DNA of 5,992 nucleotides. Origin: Calditrichota bacterium (GTDB lineage Bacteria > Zixibacteria > MSB-5A5 > GN15 > FEB-12). Both the position numbers and the translations under genes were made by a program. This document shows, one piece after another, positions 5,214 through 5,992 of this stretch. The stretch lies in assembly GCA_030641085.1 (NCBI GenBank), contig DAOWIC010000044.1, positions 1 through 5,992 on the forward strand. Reading direction: 5' to 3'. Each line of letters starts with the position of its first letter. Position 1 is the stretch's first letter. Under the pieces are notes generated by a model, which had not been told where the DNA came from, ran no database searches, and saw only the letters and a list, made by a program, of their open reading frames with translations.

Positions 5214-5992
5214 TTGACTAAACGTAACCGTACCCCAGTAGCAGCCTTCCTGTTAGTCGCTTTTCTGGCGGCCGCACTGTTTTCACCCGTTACAGCTCAG
5301 GATCAGAAACCGGTGATCGAGAGTGCCCTTCAGAAGGGTGATACGGCGCTCGCAATCGACCTGCTCAATCAAGAGATCGAGTTGGACAAATCGTATTATC
5401 TGAACTACTACACCCTTGGGATGATAAGCTTCAAGCGGCAGAAGTGGCAGGCGGCGATAGAACATTTTGAGATGGCACTGAGCAAGAAGAAAAAGCACTA
5501 TAATTCCCTCTATCAGCTTGGCCTGGCCTATCTTAAAGTCGGCGATCTGGAAAATGCCGAAAAAACGATGCAGGAGGGGATCAAGAAAGACAAAAAAGAG
5601 AAGCATCGTTTTGAAGACGGTCTGGGGCAGGTAATGCTCGCTCGTGAAAACTGGGGCGAGGCAGATAGACTCTTTCGCCAGGCCCTGGTCGGCGACCCGC
5701 AGAACGCCAATTATCATATCCACCTCGGCGACGCCAACTTTTACGAGGGGATCCCGTCCCTGGCCATCACCGAATACGAAAAAGCTCTCGAGGTTGATAC
5801 CGCCGGGCTGGAAGTTTATTTCCACTGGGCTGAAGCCTGTCTGGAGATGAAAGACTATACCTGTGCGATCGAGAAACTCCACATAGTCCTGACCAAAGAC
5901 TCGACTCATGCTCAGGCCTGGATGCGTGCCGGCGGCATTTACTTCAAGGCCGCCAACTCGTCGAGAAATCGTCAGGAACGAAACGATCGCTA
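5214..5992 (+). CDS. Exported tetratricopeptide-repeat (TPR) protein (3' partial)
   Basis: The frame is open to the window edge with 259 complete codons. Start choice: the TTG at 5214 has AAGGA (5201-5205) exactly 8 bases upstream. An in-frame ATG at 5196 is possible but has only a weak ribosome site, and the ATG at 5209 is out of frame and stops after two codons. Residues 2-28 form a signal peptide: basic TKRNR, a hydrophobic core, then VTA before QDQ. From about residue 63 there are tandem 34-residue TPR units starting near 63, 97, 131, 165, 199 and 233, with a degenerate unit at 30-62. Typical TPR residues are visible, such as LG at the A-helix positions and EKAL, FEMAL and FRQAL in the B helices. 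TPR arrays form superhelical surfaces that bind proteins or peptides. This one should act in the periplasm or outer envelope, with an unknown partner. The last two bases are TA, so whether the next codon is Tyr or a stop cannot be seen; the sixth unit looks incomplete, which suggests it continues. Confidence 0.88.
   Translation, partial: MTKRNRTPVAAFLLVAFLAAALFSPVTAQDQKPVIESALQKGDTALAIDLLNQEIELDKSYYLNYYTLGMISFKRQKWQAAIEHFEMALSKKKKHYNSLYQLGLAYLKVGDLENAEKTMQEGIKKDKKEKHRFEDGLGQVMLARENWGEADRLFRQALVGDPQNANYHIHLGDANFYEGIPSLAITEYEKALEVDTAGLEVYFHWAEACLEMKDYTCAIEKLHIVLTKDSTHAQAWMRAGGIYFKAANSSRNRQERNDR

Noticed and set aside
5283..5909. A 208-codon minus-strand frame opposite the TPR gene
   Set aside because: The plus strand encodes a signal peptide and regular 34-residue TPR units here, so the opposite frame is a shadow.

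Overview
This is a bacterial chromosomal segment of moderately high GC content with ordinary, mostly housekeeping or cell-envelope genes. No IS element, phage gene, CRISPR array, tRNA or rRNA is visible. The fused E1 alpha/beta dehydrogenase, the periplasm-directed TPR protein and the TonB-C-like envelope protein suggest a Gram-negative lineage. They resemble what is common in the FCB group, Acidobacteria and candidate phyla such as Zixibacteria. That placement is inference from protein style, not a database result.

Layout: (1) 1-1799, plus strand: the 3' part of a gene for a fused E1 alpha-beta 2-oxoacid dehydrogenase. The reading frame is open from the window edge, so the apparent ATG at 249 is internal. 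(2) 1800-1861: a short convergent intergenic region with a GC-rich hairpin that could end transcription. (3) 1862-3370, minus strand: a polytopic membrane protein of the Wzx/MATE-like polysaccharide flippase type. (4) 3371-3504: a divergent intergenic region that becomes AT-rich and holds a perfect 12-bp palindrome and a possible promoter. (5) 3505-4662, plus strand: an exported protein of unknown function in which three degenerate TonB C-terminal-like modules can be read. (6) 4663-4926: no convincing gene. (7) 4927-5121, plus strand: a probable 64-residue, two-helix membrane protein. (8) 5149-5213: a promoter-like region with a 12-bp tandem repeat. (9) 5214-end, plus strand: the 5' part of an exported TPR-repeat protein that runs off the right edge.

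The genes do not form one operon. The E1 and flippase genes converge, the flippase and TonB-C-like genes diverge, and the small ORF and TPR gene are separated from their neighbours by long gaps or their own signals. E1 acts in cytoplasmic 2-oxoacid oxidation. The other four products are predicted to be in the membrane or exported. The most interesting items are the tri-modular TonB-C-like protein, the Asn-to-Cys change at a predicted Mg-binding position of E1, and the small CxxC membrane protein. I found no clear case for an entirely new multi-gene system here.
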